Positions 8,849 through 16,905 of a stretch of 64,000 nucleotides of DNA are shown here, one piece after another. The notes under the pieces are model-generated. The model saw only the letters and a program-made list of their open reading frames with translations. It ran no database searches and was not told the DNA's origin. Positions within the stretch are counted from its first letter, which is position 1. Every line of letters starts with the position of its first letter. The stretch is from PALSA-1444 sp964291045 (GTDB lineage: Bacteria > Chlamydiota > Chlamydiia > Chlamydiales > Rhabdochlamydiaceae), in the NCBI RefSeq assembly GCF_964291045.1, contig NZ_OZ197277.1, positions 1-64,000 on the forward strand. Direction: 5' to 3'. Made by a program: the position numbers and the translations under genes.

Positions 8849-9616
8849 AAAACACTCTCCTTACATCTTAATTATATATAATTTTAATTTGATATTTAAT
8901 TATGAATAAATATTTTTATAATTTGATGATAGAGAAATATTATAATTACTTTAAAAGACAGAAATTATGACTAAAATACCACGCCTAAAGAAGGCTAATA
9001 CGATAGAGCTTTATTGAGCAAGAAAGCGCTTAAGAGTAGGCAGGCAATAAAAGTTAAGGGTAGATCTTTTACCGGATGAGGAGCTACTTTTTACTAACAC
9101 GTAAGCATTATGAAAATATTTGGTTCAACCTCATAGAATCCATCCAAGGGAAGTATTATCATCCAGAAGATTCTCCTAAACTTATCATCAAAACTATAAG
9201 TATGGATATGTTATTTTCTAATCCCCCTTTTCTGATCAATGGGCTTTTACAAATGTACAGCTGCTTTACAAAATGCAATGGGATCACCTTATCTTGTTTC
9301 AAAAAGCGCCCTTAGTAAAAACGAAATACTTTCTTCAATTCTTATAGCCATAAGCACTCACGTAGAAGTGTTTAAGCCTCTCTTTTCCTCCCCTGTTGTC
9401 ATATTTTAAGCTAGCTGTTAACGTAGAGAGGTTAAGTGAATATAAAGACAAACGATTTTCTCTCCCTCTTTGAGAAGAAGGAGAGTAACTTGTATACCTC
9501 AACATCCATCTTAAGGTTGAAGAGGGGCTAAAAAAATCCATTTTTTTTAAAGCTCTTTCATCCTGAAAAATGAATACCTACTTGTCCAATGAACTAAAGA
9601 AGGAATAGACCTTTGT
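8849..9616. other. Gene-poor stretch upstream of lon
   Basis: These 768 bases hold no gene I can support. A 79-codon frame (9076-9315, +) and a 68-codon frame (9335-9541, -) lack ribosome-binding sites and recognisable content. The stretch contains an 18-base exact copy (9254-9271; about 28 of 30 bases in the wider match) of the 3' part of the secreted-protein gene at 6838-6855, which suggests a decayed duplicate. The lon promoter should lie in the last 100 bases, but no clear -35/-10 pair stands out. Confidence 0.5.
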
Positions 9617-12085
9617 ATGCGAGATGAAATCGAAGATTTAAATGACGAAGATGAAGATATCATCACCGAAACTGTTAGAGAAGCTCTTCACGCTAAACAA
9701 GAAGAGATTCTTCTCACGCCAGGACCGGATGAAGTGTTTATTATTCCTTTAACGAAAAGACCCTTTTTCCCGGGTATGGCAGCCCCTGTTGTGATTGAGC
9801 CAGGCCCTCTTTATGAAGTGCTTAAGCTTGTGGCTAAAACTAAACATAAATGCATGGGTCTTTTTCTCACCAAGCAAGAAGATGTTGAAATCACGGCTGT
9901 GGGGTTTAAAAATCTCTACCGTGTAGGGATTTTAGCTAGGATACTCCGCATTATCCCCATGGAGCAAGGGGGAGCGCAGGTTGTGCTGAATATGGAAAAG
10001 CGCATATCCATGAAAAGGCAGATACGAGGTAAGCATTTAAGAGCTTATGTCACCTACCATGAGGACCGGCAAGGTAAACTTACAAGAGAGCTTAAAGCGT
10101 ATTCGATTAGCATCATTACAACCATTAAAGAGCTTTTAAAACTAAATCCCTTATTTAAAGAAGAGCTCCAGATTTTTCTTTCCCACTCTGACTTTACAGA
10201 GCCAGGAAAACTGGCTGACTTTGCCGTCGCTTTGACGACAGCTGGAAGAGAAGAGCTTCAAGAGGTGCTAGAGGCGTTTGATCTTAATGAAAGGATTGAT
10301 AAGGCGCTTTTACTTCTTAAAAAAGAGCTGGATTTAAGCCGGTTACAAAGCTCCATCACCCAAAAGATGGAACAAACCATTAGTAAAGCGCAGCGTGACT
10401 TCTTCTTAAGAGAGCAGCTTAAAACGATCCGTAAAGAGCTGGGCATTGAAAGAGAAGACAGATCGATGGATACTGAAAAGTTTGAAGGGCGTCTTAAAAA
10501 ACGAGTCGTTCCTTCTGATGTGATGAGTGTCATTAAAGAGGAGATGGAAAAGCTCTCTGTGCTTGATATGCAATCTGCTGAATACGGCGTTTGTAGAAAC
10601 TACATCGATTGGCTTACAACCGTGCCTTGGGGTATTTATAGCGAAGAGATGCACCAGGTGAAAAAAGCAAAATCGATCTTAGAAGAAGATCACTACGGTT
10701 TAGAAGACATCAAAGAGAGAATATTAGAGTTTATTAGCGTAGGAAAGCTCTCTGGCGGTGTGAAGGGAAGTATTATCTGTTTAGTAGGCCCTCCAGGAGT
10801 GGGTAAGACAAGCATTGGAAAAAGTATTGCAAGAGCACTGAACCGTCAATTTTATAGATTTTCTGTCGGAGGGATGCGGGATGAGGCAGAAATTAAAGGG
10901 CATAGACGCACCTACATTGGATCGATGCCAGGAAAGCTGATCCAAGCGCTTAAGTTCACCCAAACGATGAACCCTGTCATCATGCTAGATGAAGTGGATA
11001 AGCTGGGTAACAGCTATCAAGGAGACCCTGCTTCTGCGCTTTTAGAGGTGTTAGATCCTGAGCAAAATAAAGACTTTTTAGATCACTACTTAGATGTGCG
11101 GTGTGATTTATCTAATATTTTATTCATTGTGACAGCTAACACGTTAGATACGATTCCAGAGCCTTTAAAAGATAGGATGGATATTTTAAGACTCTCTGGC
11201 TATGTGATGGAAGAAAAGGTCAAAATTGCAGAGCAATTTTTACTTCCCCGTAATCAAAAAGAAATGGGCCTTACCCAAAACCATGTGGACTTTACCCCAG
11301 AGGCTCTTCAGCAAATCATCAATGGATATGCAAGAGAATCAGGAGTGAGGAATTTTGAAAATAGCCTGAAAAAAATTTTACGAAAAATAGCTGTTGAAGT
11401 TGTTAAAGAGCAGGAAAAACAAGAGAAGAAAGGAGAAGATACACCATCTTCCACCCATCATATTACAGAAAGTAATATTGAGAAGTACCTAGGTAAACCC
11501 ATCTTTACAACAGACAGGTTTTATCCTAAAACTCCCCCTGGCGTCTGCATGGGGCTTGCTTGGACCTCTATGGGAGGAGCGACTCTTTATGTGGAATCGA
11601 TTCAGTTTTCTTCTGATAAAACCGAGATGAAGCTGACCGGGCAAGCAGGGGATGTGATGAAAGAGTCGTCTCAAATTGCATGGAGCGTATTACAGCAGTC
11701 TCATGCGAAGTATGCACCAGGTCAGGCTTTCTTTGAGAAAAAGCAAGTGCACATGCATATCCCAGAAGGCGCCACTCCTAAAGATGGCCCCTCTGCAGGA
11801 GTGACCATGCTCACCTCGCTCATTTCTCTATTAAGAGATGAGCCTATTTTACAAGATTTAGGGATGACAGGAGAGCTAACACTCACGGGTAAAGTACTCC
11901 CCATCGGCGGAGTAAAAGAGAAATTCATTGCAGCTAGAAGATCAGGTGTGAAAACACTCATATTCCCTAAAGAGAATAAACGGGATGTTGATGAACTAGC
12001 TCCTTATATTAAAAAGGGGATGAAGGTGCATTTTGCAGATCATTACGATGATGTGTTTAAGGTTGCCTTTCCAAAAAGCTCCTAG
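9617..12085 (+). CDS. lon: ATP-dependent protease Lon
   Basis: An 822-residue LonA-type protease that unfolds and degrades damaged and regulatory proteins. Order of domains: LAN substrate-recognition domain (about residues 40-235), helical linker, AAA+ module with Walker A GPPGVGKTS at about 391 and Walker B VIMLDEVDK, then the protease domain with catalytic Ser (about 726, in DGPSAGVTM) and Lys (about 767, in GGVKEKF). Typical LonA length is about 780-820. The first 20 residues are highly acidic. AAGGAA precedes the ATG by 12 bases, which is long. A symmetrical hairpin follows the gene. In C. trachomatis lon (CT344, from memory) sits just before rnz, xerC and the ABC-F gene; here accessory genes separate them. 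Confidence 0.97.
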   Translation: MRDEIEDLNDEDEDIITETVREALHAKQEEILLTPGPDEVFIIPLTKRPFFPGMAAPVVIEPGPLYEVLKLVAKTKHKCMGLFLTKQEDVEITAVGFKNLYRVGILARILRIIPMEQGGAQVVLNMEKRISMKRQIRGKHLRAYVTYHEDRQGKLTRELKAYSISIITTIKELLKLNPLFKEELQIFLSHSDFTEPGKLADFAVALTTAGREELQEVLEAFDLNERIDKALLLLKKELDLSRLQSSITQKMEQTISKAQRDFFLREQLKTIRKELGIEREDRSMDTEKFEGRLKKRVVPSDVMSVIKEEMEKLSVLDMQSAEYGVCRNYIDWLTTVPWGIYSEEMHQVKKAKSILEEDHYGLEDIKERILEFISVGKLSGGVKGSIICLVGPPGVGKTSIGKSIARALNRQFYRFSVGGMRDEAEIKGHRRTYIGSMPGKLIQALKFTQTMNPVIMLDEVDKLGNSYQGDPASALLEVLDPEQNKDFLDHYLDVRCDLSNILFIVTANTLDTIPEPLKDRMDILRLSGYVMEEKVKIAEQFLLPRNQKEMGLTQNHVDFTPEALQQIINGYARESGVRNFENSLKKILRKIAVEVVKEQEKQEKKGEDTPSSTHHITESNIEKYLGKPIFTTDRFYPKTPPGVCMGLAWTSMGGATLYVESIQFSSDKTEMKLTGQAGDVMKESSQIAWSVLQQSHAKYAPGQAFFEKKQVHMHIPEGATPKDGPSAGVTMLTSLISLLRDEPILQDLGMTGELTLTGKVLPIGGVKEKFIAARRSGVKTLIFPKENKRDVDELAPYIKKGMKVHFADHYDDVFKVAFPKSS

Positions 12086-12096
12086 AAAAATAAAAT

Positions 12097-12117
12097 AGGC
12101 CTATCTGAGATAGGCCT
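12097..12117. terminator. Hairpin between lon and the convergent TPR-CHAT gene
   Basis: A perfect 9-bp inverted repeat AGGCCTATC / GATAGGCCT with a 3-base loop, 12 bases after the lon stop codon. It is flanked by A-rich and T-rich sequence and could serve both convergent genes. Confidence 0.7.
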
Positions 12118-12173
12118 CTTAGTTGAGTGAGTTAACGTGTCTAATCTATCTTAACTCATAAAATAGAGGGGGT

Positions 12174-15113
12174 TTATTCGATTAATCCTGATAAGAAAAA
12201 CGCTCCCCACTGTTCTATGTTATCACGGTTATTTCTCATTCCCATGAGTATAGCCTCTCTTAGAGCCTGTGCTTTATTGAGCTTAGGAACATCTATTCCG
12301 AGTAAATGTTTATAAAATGTCTCTACCATTTGTACTGTGACTCCTGAATCCGGAAGTGGCCAGTAACTCGCAATTGTGGATTTTGCACCTGCTCCTAAAA
12401 AAGACCAAATAGGCCCAATACTTCCTTCTCGTTTTAGGTTTCCTCTTCCTAGATGACAGGCACTCATGAAAACAAGGTCTGCTTTAAGTGACATAGATGC
12501 AATCTTTTCGGAGTGAAGAAGTCCAAAGGGGTGAGTTTCATCTGGAGCTAATTTAAAAAATCCTTTAAAAACTGAGTGAGGATCAAACTTGGAATCAAGT
12601 TTATCTTTGTATTGTTCTTCAATGACACCATGACATGCAATATGAATCCACTGAGCAAAGGGAGCTTCTTTCAACATATTTTCTACCGTTGCATTTTCTT
12701 GAATGAAAACTTGTTTGGAGGGAACCTTCATAAGAGGAACCAAAGTTTCTCTGATTTCTATCTCAGTGAACTTCAAATTATTGTCCTTTTCACAAGAGGT
12801 TGTCGGATTTCCTATTAAAAGTACTTTTTCAGAATATAAACTAGGTAATTTTTCAAGAAGATATAAAATTTTGATAGAAGGGGCAAATGAAATAGGATGT
12901 TTTTCAATAAGATATTTTTGATCGGATGCGCTATAAAAAGCTCCAAAGGGGAGGTGGGCTAAAAAACCATCAGAAATAAAGGTGAGGCCTTGGTCTGAAT
13001 CTAATCCTAGAAGATATGGTTCTAAAGGAGCAATCAGGAGCTCATACCACTGAGAGAGATGCTTCTTAAAGGTATCAGTAGCTTTTTCGCCCTTTTTTAC
13101 TCGAGGCCTTTTTCCATAGGGGAATGTTTTTAAAATAGCATCAATATCTTTAAATTCATCAAGGTTAGAAGACAAAGGGATTGAGATGGGATTTTTATGA
13201 TTTTGCTGAGAGGTTATAATCCAAGCTTGAATGCTATTATTTTGATTTAAATTCACAAGGGAATAAATGACAAATGTTGTATTAAGTTTTTCAGATAACT
13301 CTTGCATTTCTTTAATGATTAAAGATGTTAGAGAATCAACATCAGAGCTTTCTAAAGGGTATTTTTCGGATATGAGTGAAGCTAGTGCCCGGGATTTTCT
13401 TGTATCGGAGATTTCTAAAGCTTTTGTGGCTTTACCCTGAAGAAGGAGTGTCTTTTCAAGTCCAATATAAGGTGTAGATAACTTTTCAAATAGAGTGATT
13501 TTCCATTGAGAGTGCTTGACGTTTTGTTGAAGGATTGCAGCAATCTCAATGCTTTTATCAAAACACTTTTCTGCTTCAGTGTAATCACCAAAATTACAGT
13601 AAGCATTTCCTAAATTACAATAAGCCCTATTTTCCCCTACTTGATCTTGAAGATGAGAAGCAATTACTAAATCTTTCTTGTGGTAATTGATTGCCTCCTG
13701 ATACTCCATTAAATCATGGTAAGCGATTCCCAAACTGCAGTAAATATTGCTTTCAGTTATCTTATTTTGAAATTCAATAGCAATCGTTAAGCTCTTTTCA
13801 TAATATTTGATTGCCTTAAAAGGATTTCTTAAAGCCTGGTAAGCGATTCCCAAATTAGTATAAGCACTCCCTTCTACTAATTTATCTTTAAGCTTAAGAG
13901 CAATTTTTAAATGCTTCTTATGGTATTCAATAGCCTTATAGTACTCTTCCAAGGCATCGTAATTATTTCCCAAATTACCATAAAATTTCCCTTCTTTTAC
14001 GTGATCTTGAAGCTTAAGAGCAATTATTAGACCCTTCTGATGGTGCTCGATAGCCTTAAGGTGCTCTCCTAAATGATAGAAAGCAATTCCTAAGCCATTA
14101 TAAGCATCCATTTCTCGTACACAATTTTGAAATTCAAGAGCTATTGTTAATCCTTTTTCATAGTGTTCTATTGCGTTTTGGTACTTTCCTAAAGAAGTGT
14201 AATCGTTTCCTAAATTGATATAACACCCTTGTTCCTCTAATGTATCTTGGAATTCAAGGGCAATTATTAAAGCCTTCTTATGAAATTCAAGAGCTTGCAG
14301 GTAATTTCCCGCAGAGTGAGAAACACTTCCTAAACTATCATAAGCTACTCTTTCTCCTGTGCGATCTTGAAGATCTAGAGTAATTTTTAAATATCTATTA
14401 TGGTATTCTATCGACTCATGGTAATCGCCTAAGAAATTATAATTATATCCCAAATTGAGATAAGCTATTCCTTCTCGAGAAAGATCTTTAACCCTCCTAA
14501 AAATTTTTAAAGATTTTTCATGGTATTTGATAGCTTTATGGTAATACCCTAAAGAACGATAGGCAATTCCTAAATTGCAATAAGCCCTACCTTCACCTAT
14601 ACAGTCTTGAAGATCTAGAGCAATCTTTAAATGCTTTTCATGGTATTTAATTGCTTCGCGGTAATTTCCTAAAGAATCATAGACATTTCCCAAATTGAGA
14701 TAAGCTATTCCTTCTCCTATGCGATTTTTAAGTGTAAGATTAATTTTCAAGTCTTGCTGGTGGTAATCGATCGCTGTATAATAATCTCCTAAAGACTCAG
14801 ATTTCATTCCTAGTTTGTGATAAGTTTTTACTTCTTCTAACTGAAAAGCATCCTCTTTTGAAAGAAATTTAAAATCCTTTCCTTTTTTTAAAAGGAGTGG
14901 TTTATCTTGAATTTCTTGAAATATTTTGTTGGTATGCCCATTATATTTCTTTCCTTGAATTTCTAGCTCAAATACTGTTTGGACCTTTGCCACATCTTCT
15001 GGCGTCTGATCAGAAAAAAAATAGAGTCGAATTTTATGGCTTGATGAATGAGAGGGTGCTAAAGAAATTTTAGTCAATCCCAATTCAGTTAAGATTTTTG
15101 GAGAAATACTCAG
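12174..15113 (-). CDS. TPR-CHAT caspase-like protease, copy A (probable CTG start)
   Basis: About 979 residues in three parts. (1) An N-terminal module of about 95 residues is shared with the two other CHAT proteins of this window (GLTKI, KIRLY, KPLLLKKG motifs). (2) Eleven consecutive TPR units of exactly 40 residues (pattern AYxNLGxxYxxLGxYxxAIxxHxKxLxIA) are followed by one degenerate unit. (3) The C-terminal CHAT domain has the separase/caspase-type dyad: His about 828 in HIACHG and Cys about 886 in MSACHLGRG. CHAT domains are cysteine peptidases of clan CD. The first ATG-like start within the frame (TTG 15083) cuts off ten residues conserved in paralog B. The codon matching paralog B's ATG is CTG (15111-15113), with AAAGGA seven bases upstream and a stop codon directly before it. 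Translation therefore probably starts at CTG, or the gene is losing its start. The next gene upstream is an IS66 element. Confidence 0.85.
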   Translation of the reverse strand: MSISPKILTELGLTKISLAPSHSSSHKIRLYFFSDQTPEDVAKVQTVFELEIQGKKYNGHTNKIFQEIQDKPLLLKKGKDFKFLSKEDAFQLEEVKTYHKLGMKSESLGDYYTAIDYHQQDLKINLTLKNRIGEGIAYLNLGNVYDSLGNYREAIKYHEKHLKIALDLQDCIGEGRAYCNLGIAYRSLGYYHKAIKYHEKSLKIFRRVKDLSREGIAYLNLGYNYNFLGDYHESIEYHNRYLKITLDLQDRTGERVAYDSLGSVSHSAGNYLQALEFHKKALIIALEFQDTLEEQGCYINLGNDYTSLGKYQNAIEHYEKGLTIALEFQNCVREMDAYNGLGIAFYHLGEHLKAIEHHQKGLIIALKLQDHVKEGKFYGNLGNNYDALEEYYKAIEYHKKHLKIALKLKDKLVEGSAYTNLGIAYQALRNPFKAIKYYEKSLTIAIEFQNKITESNIYCSLGIAYHDLMEYQEAINYHKKDLVIASHLQDQVGENRAYCNLGNAYCNFGDYTEAEKCFDKSIEIAAILQQNVKHSQWKITLFEKLSTPYIGLEKTLLLQGKATKALEISDTRKSRALASLISEKYPLESSDVDSLTSLIIKEMQELSEKLNTTFVIYSLVNLNQNNSIQAWIITSQQNHKNPISIPLSSNLDEFKDIDAILKTFPYGKRPRVKKGEKATDTFKKHLSQWYELLIAPLEPYLLGLDSDQGLTFISDGFLAHLPFGAFYSASDQKYLIEKHPISFAPSIKILYLLEKLPSLYSEKVLLIGNPTTSCEKDNNLKFTEIEIRETLVPLMKVPSKQVFIQENATVENMLKEAPFAQWIHIACHGVIEEQYKDKLDSKFDPHSVFKGFFKLAPDETHPFGLLHSEKIASMSLKADLVFMSACHLGRGNLKREGSIGPIWSFLGAGAKSTIASYWPLPDSGVTVQMVETFYKHLLGIDVPKLNKAQALREAILMGMRNNRDNIEQWGAFFLSGLIE

Positions 15114-15198
15114 TTATAATTCCTTTATTCCATAAATAAAAAAATAATATGAATTAAAAAACGATATTTAATCAATGTTTTTTTAAATTTTTTAATAA

Positions 15199-15206
15199 AA
15201 TAGTTT
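15199..15206 (+). repeat. IS66 target-site duplication, left copy
   Basis: AATAGTTT at 15199-15206 is repeated exactly at 16833-16840, immediately outside the inverted repeats. An 8-bp duplication is the known size for the IS66 family. Confidence 0.85.
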
Positions 15207-15218
15207 GTAACTATTCAG

Positions 15219-15256
15219 ATACCCCCCCTATACACATATTTGTGTATAGGGGGTAT
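15219..15256. terminator. Hairpin at the left end of the IS66 element
   Basis: ATACCCCC..TATACACA (15219-15236) pairs with TGTGTATAGGGGGTAT (15241-15256), leaving two extra C in the left arm and a loop of about 4 bases. The left arm uses the inner end of the terminal inverted repeat. It lies just past the transposase stop codon and could terminate outward or inward transcription. Confidence 0.6.
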
Positions 15257-15274
15257 GATTTAGCTCTTAAAAAT

Positions 15275-16760
15275 CTAAAGAGCTAACTGAGGAGGACCTG
15301 TTAGGTGATACGGATTTCCTTGGATAGCATCTGTAATTGCATCCAACATATTCCAGTTTTGCTTACGGGCTGTGGAAAGATAACTTCTAATTCGGCAAAA
15401 AATTTGCCCTCCAAGAAGTGTTCGGAAGCACCCTCCAATTTTTTGTTTGAGTTTAACCATCCGAATATCTTGTTCCCCTTGATTGTTACTAAAAGGGATT
15501 TTAGAGTCCCTGGTAAATGCTAGAACAGAAGAGACGTTTTGCTCTAGCCTATCTAAGAGGTTTTTTCCGGGCCTTTGCTTAGTTCTTCCTCTTTTTCCAG
15601 GAGTTAAGGATTCAAGTTTTGCGTGATGAGAGTATCCTTCTTGGATAGCCTTATTATAAGAGTGATGGATTTCTTTGATAATTTCTTCTGCTAGAGGCCC
15701 TTTTTTGAGAGCTTGATAAGCAAAAAGAAGAGTCTTTTTCATAGCTAAGGCACGTTCCTCTTTCTCTTCTTCATAGATAAAATTGAGCTCTCTTAAATGA
15801 TGGACATTACACAGCACATGACTTGAGCCCGGATAATTAAAATAAGACTTCCAATGATCGTGAACAGCATAGTTTTTAAAAAGAGGTAAGATTCCGATTG
15901 TATCCATAGCTTCTTTTCCTCTCTTATGATGTATCATATAAAGAGTTGCCATCTGGAGATGCTGCACCATGGATCCACTTCAGCTTTTTCTCACATCTCA
16001 TTCCTGTCTCATCAAAATGTAAGACTTTTGAACTTAAAAGATCCTTTTTTAATCCCTCTTCAAACGAGTGAAGTTCTGTAAAAAGCTGTGTATTGATGTT
16101 CATACAGCTCCCTGGAGATAGGGATATTCCAAGAAGATCTTTAAAAATTTGGTAGACTCTATTTATGGGGATAAAATGTAGAGAGCTCAGGTAGCTAGCT
16201 AAAGCTTTAACCCTGCTTCCAAATTGCACAGGACCCTTCACATGCTCTGGAAAAGAAGCCCTTGTTAATCGTCCACAGCGCAAACATGTTTTTTCTATAG
16301 CTTGATATTCAGTCGTTTCTATCTTAGGTTGAGGGAGCTCAAAAACTTGCCTTTTTTCTACGCATCTTCCTGTAATATTATGGAGATGGGCATGACAATG
16401 TTGACAGCGATCAGGGCTTAATAAAAACGTATGATCAGGATGACTCACTTGCGATCTTCCGGCACCTTTATGTCCCTCTTGTCCTCCAACTTTTTTACCT
16501 GAAGACTCTCTTAAGCTTTTAGGGATTTTCCTAAAACCATCACTACTTGGAGGCTTATGACTATTAGAGCTATTTTTAGATAGCTGAGCTTTTAGATCTT
16601 GAACCTCGGCTTTTAATTGTTGAATAGCAACCTCTGATTGTTGATTTACAATCAGTAAATGTCGTATCAAATGGCGAACATATAGTGGTGTCCGTTTAGG
16701 GAGCGTCTTTAAAAGTTCTTCATTAAAATCTGGTGTAAAATTTTCTGGCTTTATCGACAT
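15275..16760 (-). pseudogene. tnpC: IS66-family transposase, frameshifted
   Basis: The start at 16760 opens a 278-codon frame with the IS66 N-terminal zinc-binding part (coiled coil near residues 45-60, then LSKNSSNSHKPPSSDG, GGQEGHKGAG, CQHCHAH and CLRCG) and the first catalytic Asp region HFDETGMR. It ends at 15924 in YDTS. The rest (YMIHHKRGKEAMD, HDHWKSYF, CNVHHLRELNF, and SNNQGEQDIRMVK with the catalytic Glu region) is in another frame from about 15970 to 15275. Removing one base at GGCAACT (about 15950) would join DG to TLYMIHHKRGKEAMD, as in intact family members of about 490 residues. IS66 transposases are not known to use programmed frameshifting, so it is read as inactivated. Confidence 0.9.
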
Positions 16761-16832
16761 ATTCCCAGGTTACTAACTATATTTGTAAAAAGGAATAAAA
16801 AATTTATCAGGAGGGGGTATCTGAATAGTTAT

Positions 16833-16840
16833 AATAGTTT
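16833..16840 (+). repeat. IS66 target-site duplication, right copy
   Basis: Exact second copy of AATAGTTT (see 15199-15206), directly after the right inverted repeat. Confidence 0.85.
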
Positions 16841-16905
16841 TTTATAAGAAACTAGCTTTATCCTAATCAATCTTAAAAATTATCAAAATTTCTCTAGAAA
16901 ATAAA

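Larger units (their letters stand above)
15207..16832 (-). mobile_element. IS66-family insertion sequence (single-gene, ISBst12-like)
   Basis: A 1626-bp element bounded by 19-bp perfect inverted repeats: TAACTATTCAGATACCCCC at 15208-15226 and its complement at 16813-16831. The outermost bases (G left, T right) break the symmetry by one position; the left end reads GTAA as usual for IS66. An 8-bp target duplication AATAGTTT flanks it. Only a transposase is encoded (no TnpA/TnpB), like the ISBst12 subgroup. It is inserted in the 1.8-kb space between TPR-CHAT genes A and B, about 85 bases upstream of the start of copy A. It may have separated copy A from its promoter. The transposase is frameshifted, so the copy is probably immobile on its own. 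Confidence 0.92.

Noticed and set aside
9076..9315. 79-codon frame upstream of lon as a gene
   Set aside because: No ribosome-binding site or recognisable content; it includes a fragment copied from another gene in a different context.
9335..9541. 68-codon frame on the minus strand
   Set aside because: No ribosome-binding site, and the composition looks non-coding.
13500..14850. Regular 120-base periodicity in DNA as a CRISPR-like or minisatellite array
   Set aside because: The period equals 40 codons and each unit translates into a TPR; it is a coding repeat.
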